A stretch of DNA of 64,000 nucleotides from Salipiger sp. CCB-MM3 (GTDB taxonomy: Bacteria > Pseudomonadota > Alphaproteobacteria > Rhodobacterales > Rhodobacteraceae): contig NZ_CP014599.1 in NCBI RefSeq assembly GCF_001687105.1, positions 186,001 to 250,000 of the forward strand, given 5' to 3'. Under the pieces are notes generated by a model. That model had not been told where the DNA came from. It made no database searches and saw nothing but the letters and a program-made list of their open reading frames with translations. The position numbers were made by a program, and so were the translations under genes. Of this stretch, positions 1-8,208 are shown in pieces. Within the stretch, counting starts at the first letter, position 1, and every line of letters starts with the position of its first letter.

Positions 1-23
1 GGCGCTGAGCACTGCCAAAGGCG

Positions 24-635
24 TCAGGGCGCGGGCTGAAGATAGTCGAGCAGCTGGTCCCGCACGTCGCGCAGGTTGTTTTCAAAGGCGAAATCGTTCC
101 GTGCGGGCCCGCCGAAGAACACGCCATCGATGGCGATCGAGGTCAGCCGCGCGGTGCGCTCGGGGTCGACCTCGCGGAACCGGCCCTCGGCCATGCCGTC
201 GAGGATGGCGTGTTTCAGCGTCTCCCGCTCGCGCGCATAGAACTCGTCGATGATCGCCAGCGCCTCGGCATCGCGGCTTTCCTGAGCGCCGAAATCGCTC
301 ATCAGCTTGACCATGCGCATCAGGCGCGGCGCGGCCTCGATGGTGGCGTCGATCCACACGTCAGCCGCGCCGAGCGGGGCACCGACATCCTTGGGCAGAT
401 CGTCGAACATCACCAGAAAGTCGTCCACCGCGTGCCGCAGCGTGGCGTGCACCAGCCCCTCTTTATTGTCGAAGTAGTGGTAGAGCAGCGCCATGTTCAC
501 GCCGCAGGCCGCCGCGATCTGCCGCATGGTGATCGAGGCGAAGTGTTGATTCGCACACAGCTGCAGCATCTCGTCGAGGATCTGCGTGCGCCGCTCGGCC
601 GGATCGAGCCGTTTTCTGGTTGCGGTCCTGGCCAT
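24..635 (-). CDS. TetR/AcrR family transcriptional regulator
   Basis: 203 aa, the usual TetR length. A helix-turn-helix lies at about residues 36-56 (ITMRQIAAACGVNMALLYHY); the rest is the variable ligand-binding/dimer domain. The ATG at 635 is preceded by a purine-rich stretch and gives a standard short N-terminus. It is transcribed away from the importer/monooxygenase operon that begins at 785, with a 149-bp AT-rich gap between them, so it is probably the local repressor of that operon and of itself. The ligand is unknown; it might be the imported compound or a breakdown product. The stop is 23 bp from the window edge, and nothing can be said about the bases before it. Confidence 0.9.
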   Translation of the reverse strand: MARTATRKRLDPAERRTQILDEMLQLCANQHFASITMRQIAAACGVNMALLYHYFDNKEGLVHATLRHAVDDFLVMFDDLPKDVGAPLGAADVWIDATIEAAPRLMRMVKLMSDFGAQESRDAEALAIIDEFYARERETLKHAILDGMAEGRFREVDPERTARLTSIAIDGVFFGGPARNDFAFENNLRDVRDQLLDYLQPAP

Positions 636-722
636 GGGGACTCTCCGTTCACGCCGCGCCGTCGTAGCGAACTCATCAGGTGATTAATAGCGCATTTTTT
701 ATACATATTAAAAACTTGATTT

Positions 723-747
723 TAACTATTCAACGCTCGTTTAGTTA
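723..747. promoter_or_regulatory. inverted repeat, candidate TetR operator
   Basis: TAACTA and its exact complement TAGTTA are separated by 13 bases in the AT-rich gap between the divergent TetR gene and the SBP gene at 785. Size and position suit a TetR-family operator overlapping the promoter of the right-hand operon. The arms are only 6 bp and AT-rich, so chance is possible. Confidence 0.3.
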
Positions 748-784
748 GAGCATCGAACATCTCTTTCCCTCCCGGAGACACTCC

Positions 785-1855
785 ATGCGTATTTCCCGAC
801 TGCTTCTTCTGCTTGCTTCCGCGGCCTCGGTCGCCTTCACCGCGCCCGCTCAGGCGCAGGAGAAGGAGACGTTCAAGGTAGGTTATGTCGTCTATGTGGG
901 CTTCATGCCTCTGGCTTGGATGCGCACCGAAGGGCTGATGGAGGCGTGGGGCGAGAAATACGGCGTCGACGTCGAGCTTATCCAGATCAATGACTACGTG
1001 GGCTCGATCAACCAGTTCATCGCAGGCGATCTCGACGCGGTGGCGGTGGCGGGCATGGACGCGCTGACCATGCCGGCGGCGGGCGGGGTGGATACCTCGA
1101 TCTTCCTGATCACCGATTATTCCGACGGCAACGACATGCTGATCTCGCGCAGCGCCGAAAAGGTCGAGGACCTGCTCGATGATGAGGTCTGGCTGCTGCA
1201 ATACTCGGTGTCGCACTACCTGCTGAACCGCGCGCTGGCCGAGGCCGGGATCACCGAGCCGTGGCGGGTGAAGAGCGTCAACATCTCGGATGCCGAGATC
1301 GGCGCCGCCTATGTCACCCAGCCCGAGATGAAGCATGTGGCGACATGGAACCCGATTGCCGCCGAAATGCTGAACCAAGTGCCCGAGAGCAACGTGCTGT
1401 TCGACAGCTCGGACATCCCCGGCGAGATCATGGATGTGTTCATCGCCCGCACCGAGACGCTGGAAGAGCATCCCGAGTTCGCCAAGGCGCTGACCGGCGC
1501 ATGGTATGAGGCGATGGAGACCATGGCGGCCGAGACCGGCGACGAGCAGCCGATGGCCGAGGTCATGGCGTCGGCCATGGGCACGGATGTGGCGGGCCTG
1601 TCGGTGCAGGTGGACCAGACGCATTTCTTCACCACGCCCGGCGATGCGGCGGCCTTCCTCTCGGCGGACAGCAGCCGCGACATCATGGACAAGGTGCGCA
1701 CCTTCAGCTTCGAGCAGGGCCTGTTTGGGCAGGGGGCTTCCAGCGTCGATGCCATCGGCATAGAGGTCGGCGGCACGGTGCTTGGGGACGAGGGCAACGT
1801 GAAGCTGCGCTTCGATCCGAGCTTCTCGGAGATGGCCGCCGCGGGCGAGCTGTAA
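785..1855 (+). CDS. NitT/TauT-type ABC transporter substrate-binding protein
   Basis: 356 aa periplasmic binding protein. Residues 1-24 form a Sec signal peptide ending in AQA. The mature part resembles, from memory, the binding proteins encoded beside urea (guanidine) carboxylase genes: VELIQINDYVGSINQF, a DALTMPAAGGVD stretch and YSDGNDMLISR are typical of them. It opens a seven-gene operon with its permease (1877) and ATPase (2695). The neighbours are a creatininase homologue and a flavin monooxygenase, so a small guanidino, ureido or cyclic amide compound is a reasonable but unproven substrate. The start follows a GGAG-type ribosome site in the CCCGGAGACACTCC leader. Confidence 0.88.
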   Translation: MRISRLLLLLASAASVAFTAPAQAQEKETFKVGYVVYVGFMPLAWMRTEGLMEAWGEKYGVDVELIQINDYVGSINQFIAGDLDAVAVAGMDALTMPAAGGVDTSIFLITDYSDGNDMLISRSAEKVEDLLDDEVWLLQYSVSHYLLNRALAEAGITEPWRVKSVNISDAEIGAAYVTQPEMKHVATWNPIAAEMLNQVPESNVLFDSSDIPGEIMDVFIARTETLEEHPEFAKALTGAWYEAMETMAAETGDEQPMAEVMASAMGTDVAGLSVQVDQTHFFTTPGDAAAFLSADSSRDIMDKVRTFSFEQGLFGQGASSVDAIGIEVGGTVLGDEGNVKLRFDPSFSEMAAAGEL

Positions 1856-1876
1856 TCGGCGACCCGAGACGTTTCC

Positions 1877-2695
1877 ATGCGCCGAGCCATCAACCGGCTT
1901 CCCTCCCGCAGGAGTAAAATCCTGCTGGGCGCGATGCCCTTCATTCTGGTGATCGCGGTCTACGCGGTCACCTCCGAAGCGCGGCACGCCGTCGATGCTT
2001 CCGACAAGCTGATGCCGGGCCTCGAAGCCTTTCGCACCGCCATGTCCCGCCTGATCTTTCAGGTCGACATGGCGACCGGCAAGAAACTCTTCTGGGCCGA
2101 CACTTGGGCCTCGTTGTCGCGGCTTGGGATCGGCCTTGGCCTGTCGGCGCTGATCGGCCTCGTCATCGGGGTGCTGGTAGGGTTCATCCCCTATCTGCGC
2201 GCCATCTTTGAGCCCTTCTTCGCCGCGCTCTCGCTGGTTCCGCCGCTGGCGGTGCTGCCGATCCTCTTCATCCTCTTCGGCCTCGGCGAGCTGTCGAAGA
2301 CCGTGCTCATCGTCTTTGGCATCGCGCCCTTCATCATCCGCGACGTGATGCTGCGGGTGTCGGAAATCCCGCGCGAGCAGATCGTCAAGGCGCAGACCCT
2401 TGGCGCCTCGACATGGCAGATGATCCTCGGGCTGGTGCTGCCGCAGGTCTTGCCGCGGCTGATCAGTTCGGTGCGGCTGTCGCTGGGGGCGGCGTGGCTT
2501 TTTGTCATCGCCGCCGAGGCGATCACCGCCGAGGCAGGCCTTGGCTACCGCATCTTCCTCGTCCGGCGCTATCTCGCGATGGATGTGATCTTGCCCTACG
2601 TCGTGTGGATCACCTTCCTTGCCTTTGCGATGGATTACGCGCTGCGCGTCGCGCATGACGCGATCCCCTGGACGCGCTTCCGGGAGGGCGGCTGA
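1877..2695 (+). CDS. NitT/TauT-type ABC transporter permease
   Basis: 272 aa with about six membrane helices and a BPD_transp_1 domain. The cytoplasmic EAA loop that contacts the ATPase is visible as QIVKAQTLGASTWQMILG followed by a LP pair. A hydrophilic segment near residues 35-65 follows the first helix, as in SsuC/TauC relatives. It starts 21 bp after the binding-protein stop and its own TGA overlaps the ATG of the ATPase by one base (TGATG), which implies translational coupling. Confidence 0.9.
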   Translation: MRRAINRLPSRRSKILLGAMPFILVIAVYAVTSEARHAVDASDKLMPGLEAFRTAMSRLIFQVDMATGKKLFWADTWASLSRLGIGLGLSALIGLVIGVLVGFIPYLRAIFEPFFAALSLVPPLAVLPILFILFGLGELSKTVLIVFGIAPFIIRDVMLRVSEIPREQIVKAQTLGASTWQMILGLVLPQVLPRLISSVRLSLGAAWLFVIAAEAITAEAGLGYRIFLVRRYLAMDVILPYVVWITFLAFAMDYALRVAHDAIPWTRFREGG

Positions 2696-3456
2696 TGGCC
2701 ATCATCACCTTCGACAATGTCTCCAAGACCTATGGCGAGACCGTGGTGCTCGAGAACATCAACCTGTTCATCGACGACAACGAGTTCCTTGCGGTGGTCG
2801 GGCCTTCGGGGGCAGGCAAATCGACGTTGCTGCGCATGCTGCTGAGCCAAGAGGCTCCGACCGGCGGGCAGATCCTCATCGACGGCGAGCCCATCGCGCC
2901 AGAGCCCATGCCCGATCGCGGCATCGTCTTTCAGCGCTACTCGGTGTTCCCGCACCGCACGGTGATCGGCAATGTCATGACCGGCCCCGAATGGCAGGCG
3001 GCCCCTTTGATGGGGCGGCTCTTCGGCAGCGCCCGCGCCGATCTGCGTGACCGGGCGCAGGCGATGCTCGATCGGGTCGGGCTGGGCGGACATGCGGCGC
3101 TTTATCCGGCGCAGCTTTCGGGCGGACAGCAGCAGCGGCTTGCCATTGCGCAGGCGCTGATGACCAAACCCAAGGTGCTGCTGCTCGACGAGCCCTTCGG
3201 TGCGCTCGACCCCGGCACCCGCAAGGCCATGCACCAACTGGTGCTGGAGCTGTGGGAAGAGCATCAGATGACCGTGGTGATGGTGACCCATGATCTCTCC
3301 GAGGCGTTCCACCTCGGCACGCGGGTCATCGCCGTGGACAAGCGCCGCCACGATCCGCATGCGCCGCACCGCTACGGCTCGATCATCACCTCCGACTTCG
3401 AGGCCAAGCCGCGGCTGGCCCGCAGCCTGCGCCGCGCCGAGCGCGCGGCGGGCTGA
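2695..3456 (+). CDS. NitT/TauT-type ABC transporter ATP-binding protein
   Basis: 253 aa nucleotide-binding subunit. Walker A is GPSGAGKST, the Q-loop FQRYSVFPHRT, the signature LSGGQQQR, Walker B VLLLDEP, and the H-loop VMVTHDLSEA, all intact. A short insert, WQAAPLMGRLFGSARADL, follows the Q-loop region. It powers the importer made of the two preceding genes. The next gene, a monooxygenase, lies 62 bp downstream beyond a small hairpin, and continues the same operon. Confidence 0.92.
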   Translation: MAIITFDNVSKTYGETVVLENINLFIDDNEFLAVVGPSGAGKSTLLRMLLSQEAPTGGQILIDGEPIAPEPMPDRGIVFQRYSVFPHRTVIGNVMTGPEWQAAPLMGRLFGSARADLRDRAQAMLDRVGLGGHAALYPAQLSGGQQQRLAIAQALMTKPKVLLLDEPFGALDPGTRKAMHQLVLELWEEHQMTVVMVTHDLSEAFHLGTRVIAVDKRRHDPHAPHRYGSIITSDFEAKPRLARSLRRAERAAG

Positions 3457-3479
3457 TCCTCCCCTTCCTCCCGAACTCA

Positions 3480-3495
3480 GCCAGCTTTGGCTGGC
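3480..3495 (+). other. intra-operon RNA hairpin
   Basis: GCCAGC, loop TTTG, GCTGGC: a perfect 6-bp stem in the 62-bp gap between the ATPase and the monooxygenase gene. No U-tract follows, so it is more likely to modulate mRNA processing or stability than to terminate transcription. Confidence 0.35.
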
Positions 3496-3518
3496 GCATT
3501 TGCAAGGACGACCGACAG

Positions 3519-4832
3519 ATGACCGACAAACGCTTTCACCTCGCATGGTTCATGAATTTCACCCCCGACGAATGGCGCGCGCCCTTCGGGCAGGGCGGCT
3601 ACCCGTGGGACGGGCAGTTCTACATCGAGATGGCGCAGACGTTGGAACGGGCCTGCTTCGATTACATCATGATCGAAGACAAGCTGATGGTGCCCGAGAC
3701 CTTCGGCGGCGACCGCAAGTTCTCGCTGGCCAACGGCATGATGGCCCCCAAGCACGATCCGGCGCCGCTGGCGGTGGCCATGGGCATGGCGACGCGCAAC
3801 CTTGGTGTCGTCGCCACCATGTCGACCATGGCCTATCCGCCCTTCATGCTCGCCCGTCTCAGCTCGACCATCGACAGTCTGACCAAGGGCCGCTTCGGCT
3901 GGAACGTGGTCACCTCCGCTGAGGATCTGGCCGCGCAGAACTTCGGCATGGACGTGCTGCCCCCGCGCGAGCAGCGCTATGCCATGGCCGACGAATATAT
4001 GGATGTGGTGGGGCAGCTCTTTGACAGCTGGGACGCCGATGCCGTGGTGCTCGACCGCGAGAACGGCGTCTACGCCGACAGCACCAAGGTGCGCAGCATC
4101 GATTTCGAGGGCGAGTTCTTCAAGGTGCGCGGGCCGCTCAACACTGTGCCTTCGCCGCAGAAGCGCCCGGTCTACGTGCAGGCCGGTGCCTCGCCGCGGG
4201 GCCGCGATTTCGCCGCGCAGCACGCCGATAGCATCGTCTCGGTGGCCAATGGCATCGAGGGGATGAAGGCCTTCCGCGATGACATCCGCGCCCGCGCCGA
4301 GAAGATCGGCCGCAACCCCGACGACATCAAAGTGCTGTTCTGCGTCACCCCCACGCTTGGCGAGACCGAAGAGGACGCCCGCGCCAAATACGAGCGCGGC
4401 ACCACCGCCGATCATTTCGTCAACGATGTGCTGGCTTCGATCTCGGCGATCACCGAGATCGACTTCTCGCAATATGATCTCGACAAGCCGCTGCCCGAGA
4501 AACTGGTGACCAACGGCGAAAGCGGCACGCTCGACAAGTTCCAGCAATGGGGCAGTGGCAAAACCCTGCGCGAACTGGCCGCTGCCGAGGGCGGCGGGCT
4601 GGTCTCGTCGATGGAACTGATCGGCACCCCGGCGCAGGTGGCCGACAAGATGGGCGAGGCGATGGCCGAAGTGGGCGGGGACGGGTTCCTGATCACCACC
4701 CCGGTGCTGCGGGTCAGCCGCCATTACCTTGTCGAGATCGCCGACGGGCTGGTGCCCGAACTGCAACGCCGCGGCCTCGTGCGCACCGAGTACAAACACC
4801 AGCTGCTGCGCGACAACCTCAAGGAATTCTGA
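3519..4832 (+). CDS. LLM class flavin-dependent monooxygenase (NtaA/SnaA/DszA group)
   Basis: 437 aa, the length of the FMNH2-dependent monooxygenases of the bacterial luciferase superfamily such as nitrilotriacetate, EDTA and dibenzothiophene-sulfone monooxygenases. Group features include an N-terminal strand with WFMNFTPDEWR, the GRFGWNVVTS segment, QRYAMADEYMDVVGQLFDSW, and the long insertion before FFKVRGPLN. These enzymes need reduced flavin from a separate reductase; none is encoded nearby. Position between an importer and a creatininase homologue suggests oxidative C-N (or C-S) cleavage of the imported compound. It is more divergent from the two LLM proteins at 14982 and 16548 than those are from each other. 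Confidence 0.88.
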   Translation: MTDKRFHLAWFMNFTPDEWRAPFGQGGYPWDGQFYIEMAQTLERACFDYIMIEDKLMVPETFGGDRKFSLANGMMAPKHDPAPLAVAMGMATRNLGVVATMSTMAYPPFMLARLSSTIDSLTKGRFGWNVVTSAEDLAAQNFGMDVLPPREQRYAMADEYMDVVGQLFDSWDADAVVLDRENGVYADSTKVRSIDFEGEFFKVRGPLNTVPSPQKRPVYVQAGASPRGRDFAAQHADSIVSVANGIEGMKAFRDDIRARAEKIGRNPDDIKVLFCVTPTLGETEEDARAKYERGTTADHFVNDVLASISAITEIDFSQYDLDKPLPEKLVTNGESGTLDKFQQWGSGKTLRELAAAEGGGLVSSMELIGTPAQVADKMGEAMAEVGGDGFLITTPVLRVSRHYLVEIADGLVPELQRRGLVRTEYKHQLLRDNLKEF

Positions 4833-4846
4833 GGACAGTCGAGAAT

Positions 4847-4872
4847 GCGCGGGCCCTTCGCGGGGCCCGCGC
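4847..4872 (+). other. intra-operon RNA hairpin
   Basis: A perfect 10-bp GC stem (GCGCGGGCCC / GGGCCCGCGC) with the 6-nt loop TTCGCG lies between the LLM monooxygenase and the creatininase homologue. No U-run follows; an AAGGAAAG ribosome site does. Probably a stability or processing element that sets different expression of the two flanking genes. Confidence 0.5.
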
Positions 4873-4893
4873 GGCAACAAGGAAAGCCCGATC

Positions 4894-5688
4894 ATGACCA
4901 GCCCCGCCCAACCGCCCGCACCTTCGCCGGTTCTGATGGCCGAGATGACATGGCCCGATTATGCCGAAGCGCTGGAGCGCAACCCGGTGGTCTTTCTGCC
5001 CACCGGCGCGCTTGAACAGCACGGCCCGCATCTGCCGATGGGCGTGGATCACATGCTGCCGCTGGCCATCGCCGAAGAGATCGCCCGTGACATCGGCGGC
5101 GTGGTCGCCGCGCCCGTCTGCTATGGCTACAAGTCGATGACCCGCTCGGCGGGCGGTCCGTTCTTTCCCGGCTCCACCGGGCTCGACGCGGCAACACTGA
5201 CGGGCATCGTGCGTGACATCATCCGCGAGTTGGTGCGACACGGCGTGCGGCGGATCTGCGTGCTCGATGGCAACTACGAGAACCTGTGGTTCCTCAACGA
5301 AGGCATCGATCTGGCAATGCGCGACGCGGCGGGCAAGGATTTGCGGGTCATGTGCCTGCAGCATTGGGATTTTCTCACCGAAGACACGCTGGCGCAGGTC
5401 TTCCCCGAGGGCTATCCGGGCATCGAGCTGGAACATGCGGCGGTGCTCGAGACCTCGCTGATGATGCATTTCTACCCGCATCTCGTCCGCGCCGATCTGA
5501 TCCCCGACAATAAGGCCGCCTATGCTCCGCCCTATGACGCATGGCCGCCGCATCGCGACTGGGTGGCGCCCGAGGGCAACCTTGTGTCCGCCGCCGGAGC
5601 GAGCCCCGCGAAGGGCGCGCTGATGGCCGAGCAATACCGGCGCGACATCGGGGCTGCGGTGCGCGGCGAGTTCGGGCTCGGCGCATGA
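4894..5688 (+). CDS. creatininase (creatinine amidohydrolase) family protein
   Basis: 264 aa, very similar along its length (from memory) to Pseudomonas creatininase: LPTGALEQHGPHLPMGVD, YGYKS, FPGSTGLDAATLTG, DIIRELVRHG, HWDF and ELEHAAVLETS. The metal ligands map as Glu41, His43, Asp52 and Glu129, but the ligand equivalent to creatininase His120 is Asn127 (DGNYEN rather than NGHYEN). Activity or metal content may therefore differ. I chose the ATG at 4894, after AAGGAAAG; the longer open frame back to 4729 overlaps the monooxygenase. It overlaps the next SDR by 4 bp (ATGA). True creatininase activity is possible but should not be assumed. Confidence 0.85.
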   Translation: MTSPAQPPAPSPVLMAEMTWPDYAEALERNPVVFLPTGALEQHGPHLPMGVDHMLPLAIAEEIARDIGGVVAAPVCYGYKSMTRSAGGPFFPGSTGLDAATLTGIVRDIIRELVRHGVRRICVLDGNYENLWFLNEGIDLAMRDAAGKDLRVMCLQHWDFLTEDTLAQVFPEGYPGIELEHAAVLETSLMMHFYPHLVRADLIPDNKAAYAPPYDAWPPHRDWVAPEGNLVSAAGASPAKGALMAEQYRRDIGAAVRGEFGLGA

Positions 5689-6452
5689 GCGCTGCGGGAC
5701 GGGTTCAGTTCGATTTCACCGGCCAGAATGTGGTGGTGACAGGCGCCAGCCGCGGCATCGGGCAGGGCATCGCCGCCGCCTTTGCCGCCGCCGGAGCGTC
5801 GCTGTGGATGCTGGCCGAGGATGATGGGATCCACCCCGCTGCCGACGCGCTGGGTGCGACGCCGCTGCGCTGCGATATCCGCGCGCCCGAGGCGGTGGCC
5901 GAGGCCCTGGCGCCACTGGGGCGGATCGACGTGCTGGTGAACAACGCCGGGATCGAGCGGCCCACGTGGCTCGATGATCCGGCGGCGGGCAAGGTTGCCG
6001 CCGAGGTGCTGAGCATCAACGTCATGGGCACCGAGCATGTCACCCGCGCGGCGCTGCCGAAGATGGGGCAGGGCGGGCGCATCCTGCTGACCTCCTCGAT
6101 CTGGGGCAAGACGGCGGTGGCTGGGTTTTCCGCCTATGCTGCGTCGAAACACGCGATGCTCGGGCTGATGCGCAGCTGGGCCAAAGAGCTTGGCCCGCGC
6201 GGCATCACGGTCAACGCGGTCTGCCCCGGCTGGATCGGCACCGAGTCCGCGCTCGCCTCGGCGCACGAGATGGCGCGGGTAGAGGGGCGCACACAAGAGG
6301 CGGTGATGGCCGACATTCTGGCGGCGCAGGCGATGCCGGGCCTGATGTTGCCGCAGGACATCGCGGCGCTTTATCTTTTCCTCGCCAGCGAGGGCGCGGC
6401 CTGCATCAGCGGACAAGCGGTCTGCATTGATCGCGGCGAGACGCTGGCATGA
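5685..6452 (+). CDS. SDR family NAD(P)-dependent oxidoreductase
   Basis: 255 aa classical short-chain dehydrogenase. The Rossmann glycine motif TGASRGIG is near residue 20, NNAG follows, and the catalytic Ser...Tyr-x3-Lys is SSI...YAASK. The ATG at 5685 overlaps the creatininase-family stop (ATGA) and the gene's own stop overlaps the next SDR the same way. Two SDRs in tandem behind an amidohydrolase suggest stepwise oxidation or reduction of hydroxy/keto intermediates from the imported compound. Substrate cannot be deduced. An open frame running upstream to 5541 is only a shadow inside the previous gene. Confidence 0.9.
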   Translation: MSAAGRVQFDFTGQNVVVTGASRGIGQGIAAAFAAAGASLWMLAEDDGIHPAADALGATPLRCDIRAPEAVAEALAPLGRIDVLVNNAGIERPTWLDDPAAGKVAAEVLSINVMGTEHVTRAALPKMGQGGRILLTSSIWGKTAVAGFSAYAASKHAMLGLMRSWAKELGPRGITVNAVCPGWIGTESALASAHEMARVEGRTQEAVMADILAAQAMPGLMLPQDIAALYLFLASEGAACISGQAVCIDRGETLA

Positions 6453-7162
6453 GCGGCCCGCTGACCGGAGAGGTGGCGCTGGTCACGGGCGGCAGCCGGG
6501 GCATCGGGCGCGCCATGGCGCTGGCGCTGCGCGAGGCCGGAGCGGCGGTGGCGGTCTGCCATCCGCGCGATCCGCAGGCGGCGGATTTGCCGGAAGACAT
6601 CCTGCAACTGCCCGCCGATGTGACCCTTGAGACCGAGGTCAGCGACATGTTCGCCAGGCTTCAGGCGCGGCTCGGCCCGGTGACGCGGGTGTTCGCCAAT
6701 GCCGGCATTCTCGACGAGGCCCCCCTGCGCGACACCTCTGCCGAGGCGTTCGACCGGGTGATCGCGGTCAACCTGCGCGGCGCTTTCCTGACCGCGCGCG
6801 CGGCAGCGCGGCAGATGCCGGGCGGGCGGATCATCTTCACCGCCTCGGATCTGGGCTATCTTGGCGCGGCGAATACAGTGGCCTATGCCGCCTCGAAGGG
6901 CGGGATCATCGCCATGACCCGCAGCCTCGCGCGGGAACTGGGGCCGCAGATCCTCGTCAATGCCATCGCGCCCGGCCCGGTGGAGACCGATATGACCGCT
7001 GGCATGACCCCCGAGGCGGTGGCCCGCGATCTTGCCACGCCGCTTGGCCGCTTCGGCACGCCCGAGGAGATCGCCGCCATGGCGGTGTTTCTCGCCGGGC
7101 CGGGGGCAGGGTTCATCACGGGACAGGTCTATGGCGTCAACGGCGGCTCGGCGATGTACTGA
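6449..7162 (+). CDS. SDR family oxidoreductase
   Basis: 237 aa classical SDR, last gene of the operon that starts at 785. TGGSRGIG lies near residue 12, FANAG replaces the usual NNAG, and the catalytic YAASKG follows ASDLGYLG. The C-terminus ends in GQVYGVNGGSAMY, typical of the family. Start and previous stop overlap as ATGA. It is related to, but clearly distinct from, the SDR just upstream, so the two probably act on different intermediates rather than being a recent duplication. Confidence 0.9.
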   Translation: MSGPLTGEVALVTGGSRGIGRAMALALREAGAAVAVCHPRDPQAADLPEDILQLPADVTLETEVSDMFARLQARLGPVTRVFANAGILDEAPLRDTSAEAFDRVIAVNLRGAFLTARAAARQMPGGRIIFTASDLGYLGAANTVAYAASKGGIIAMTRSLARELGPQILVNAIAPGPVETDMTAGMTPEAVARDLATPLGRFGTPEEIAAMAVFLAGPGAGFITGQVYGVNGGSAMY

Positions 7163-7171
7163 CGGCGCGCC

Positions 7172-7954
7172 TCAGCCGGGGATCTCGGTCACGCTCACCT
7201 CCTGCCAGACCAGCGTCGCCGGGGCCTGCGATTCCATGAAGGCGATGTCATAAGCGTCGCGCCCCACGGCGATCAGCGCCAGCGCGTCCGGGCGGCACAT
7301 GCCGGTGGGATCCACCGGGTGCCAGCGCCCCTCCAGCCAGACCTCGGCCAGCGCGTGAAAGTCAGGCGGCGTGACGCAAGGCCCATAGGCGGCGACCATG
7401 CGCGCGGGGATCTGCGCCGCGCGCACCATGGCGCAGAAAAGATGAGCGTAATCGCGGCACACCCCCTGCCGCGCCGCGAAGGTCTCCAGCACATGGGTGT
7501 CGGCATCGGAACTGCCGGGGACGTAGTCCAGCTCGGCCTCGATCCAGTCGCGGATCGCCAGAACCTTGGCACCGCCCTGCAAATGGCCGAAGCGCCGCGC
7601 GACGAAGGCGACGAACTTATCCGACAGGCAATAGCGCGAGGGCCGGATGAACGGCGCGGCCTCGGTGGTCAATTCGTGCAAAGGCGCGGCGCGCAGCGTC
7701 TCGAGGGGAAGGTCTGGACGGGTCACCTCGACCTCGGCGCGGTAGCTCAGCCGCATCTCGTCGCCGGGCACCTGCACCCAGAGGCGGCTTCCAAGGTCCA
7801 TGTCGCCCGCGATCCGCGTCACCTGCGCATCCCCCAGATCAAGCTCGGCGCGGTTGACCGTTTGTCCTGCGGTCTCGGCGGCTTCGATCACAAGGGTGAC
7901 CGTGTTGGGCATGGCGAACTGATAGTGCATCTCTACGTCGATCATCATGCGCAT
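7172..7954 (-). CDS. transglutaminase-like domain protein
   Basis: 260 aa, cytoplasmic (no signal peptide). An N-terminal beta-rich region of about 110 residues precedes a transglutaminase-like cysteine-protease core with the triad Cys in GVCRDYAH, His in DFHALAEVW and Asp in HPVDPTG. This is the architecture of many bacterial transglutaminase-family proteins of unknown substrate. It is convergent with the preceding SDR operon, 9 bp apart, and stands alone, upstream of nothing obvious. An alternative start is the ATG two codons downstream. Confidence 0.85.
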   Translation of the reverse strand: MRMMIDVEMHYQFAMPNTVTLVIEAAETAGQTVNRAELDLGDAQVTRIAGDMDLGSRLWVQVPGDEMRLSYRAEVEVTRPDLPLETLRAAPLHELTTEAAPFIRPSRYCLSDKFVAFVARRFGHLQGGAKVLAIRDWIEAELDYVPGSSDADTHVLETFAARQGVCRDYAHLFCAMVRAAQIPARMVAAYGPCVTPPDFHALAEVWLEGRWHPVDPTGMCRPDALALIAVGRDAYDIAFMESQAPATLVWQEVSVTEIPG

Positions 7955-8208
7955 CCGGCACCCCCGGTCTGATTGGTCCTCTCGGTCTCAAGATGGCGCG
8001 CGCGCCGCGCTTGTCACGCAATCTTGGACCTGCGCCGGAGAGGTCGGGGCAAAGCGCGCGATTCCGATGGGAAATGGCGGAAATTCACGCGCGGCGGGGC
8101 GTGCGAACGGATGAAGATGCATATTCGATTGGCATTTTCGCCGTACCCAAAATTTTGCTTTGGGGGCGTTCCATAACCTGAAGTTCAGGGTGAGCGGCCG
8201 CTCTGCCC

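Noticed and set aside
636..784. Guanidine-I (ykkC) riboswitch ahead of the urea-carboxylase-type importer
   Set aside because: The leader is short and AT-rich, and I cannot find the conserved motif elements or a terminator/anti-terminator pair.
722..2656. Long minus-strand open frame (644 codons) opposite the SBP and permease genes
   Set aside because: Shadow of high-GC coding sequence on the other strand: low-complexity His/Arg/Asp-rich product with no domain, no ribosome site, fully opposite recognisable genes.
7973..8208. Short plus-strand frames in the 254-bp gap between the transglutaminase-like and LysR genes
   Set aside because: Arg/Ala-rich translations with no ribosome site and no recognisable feature.
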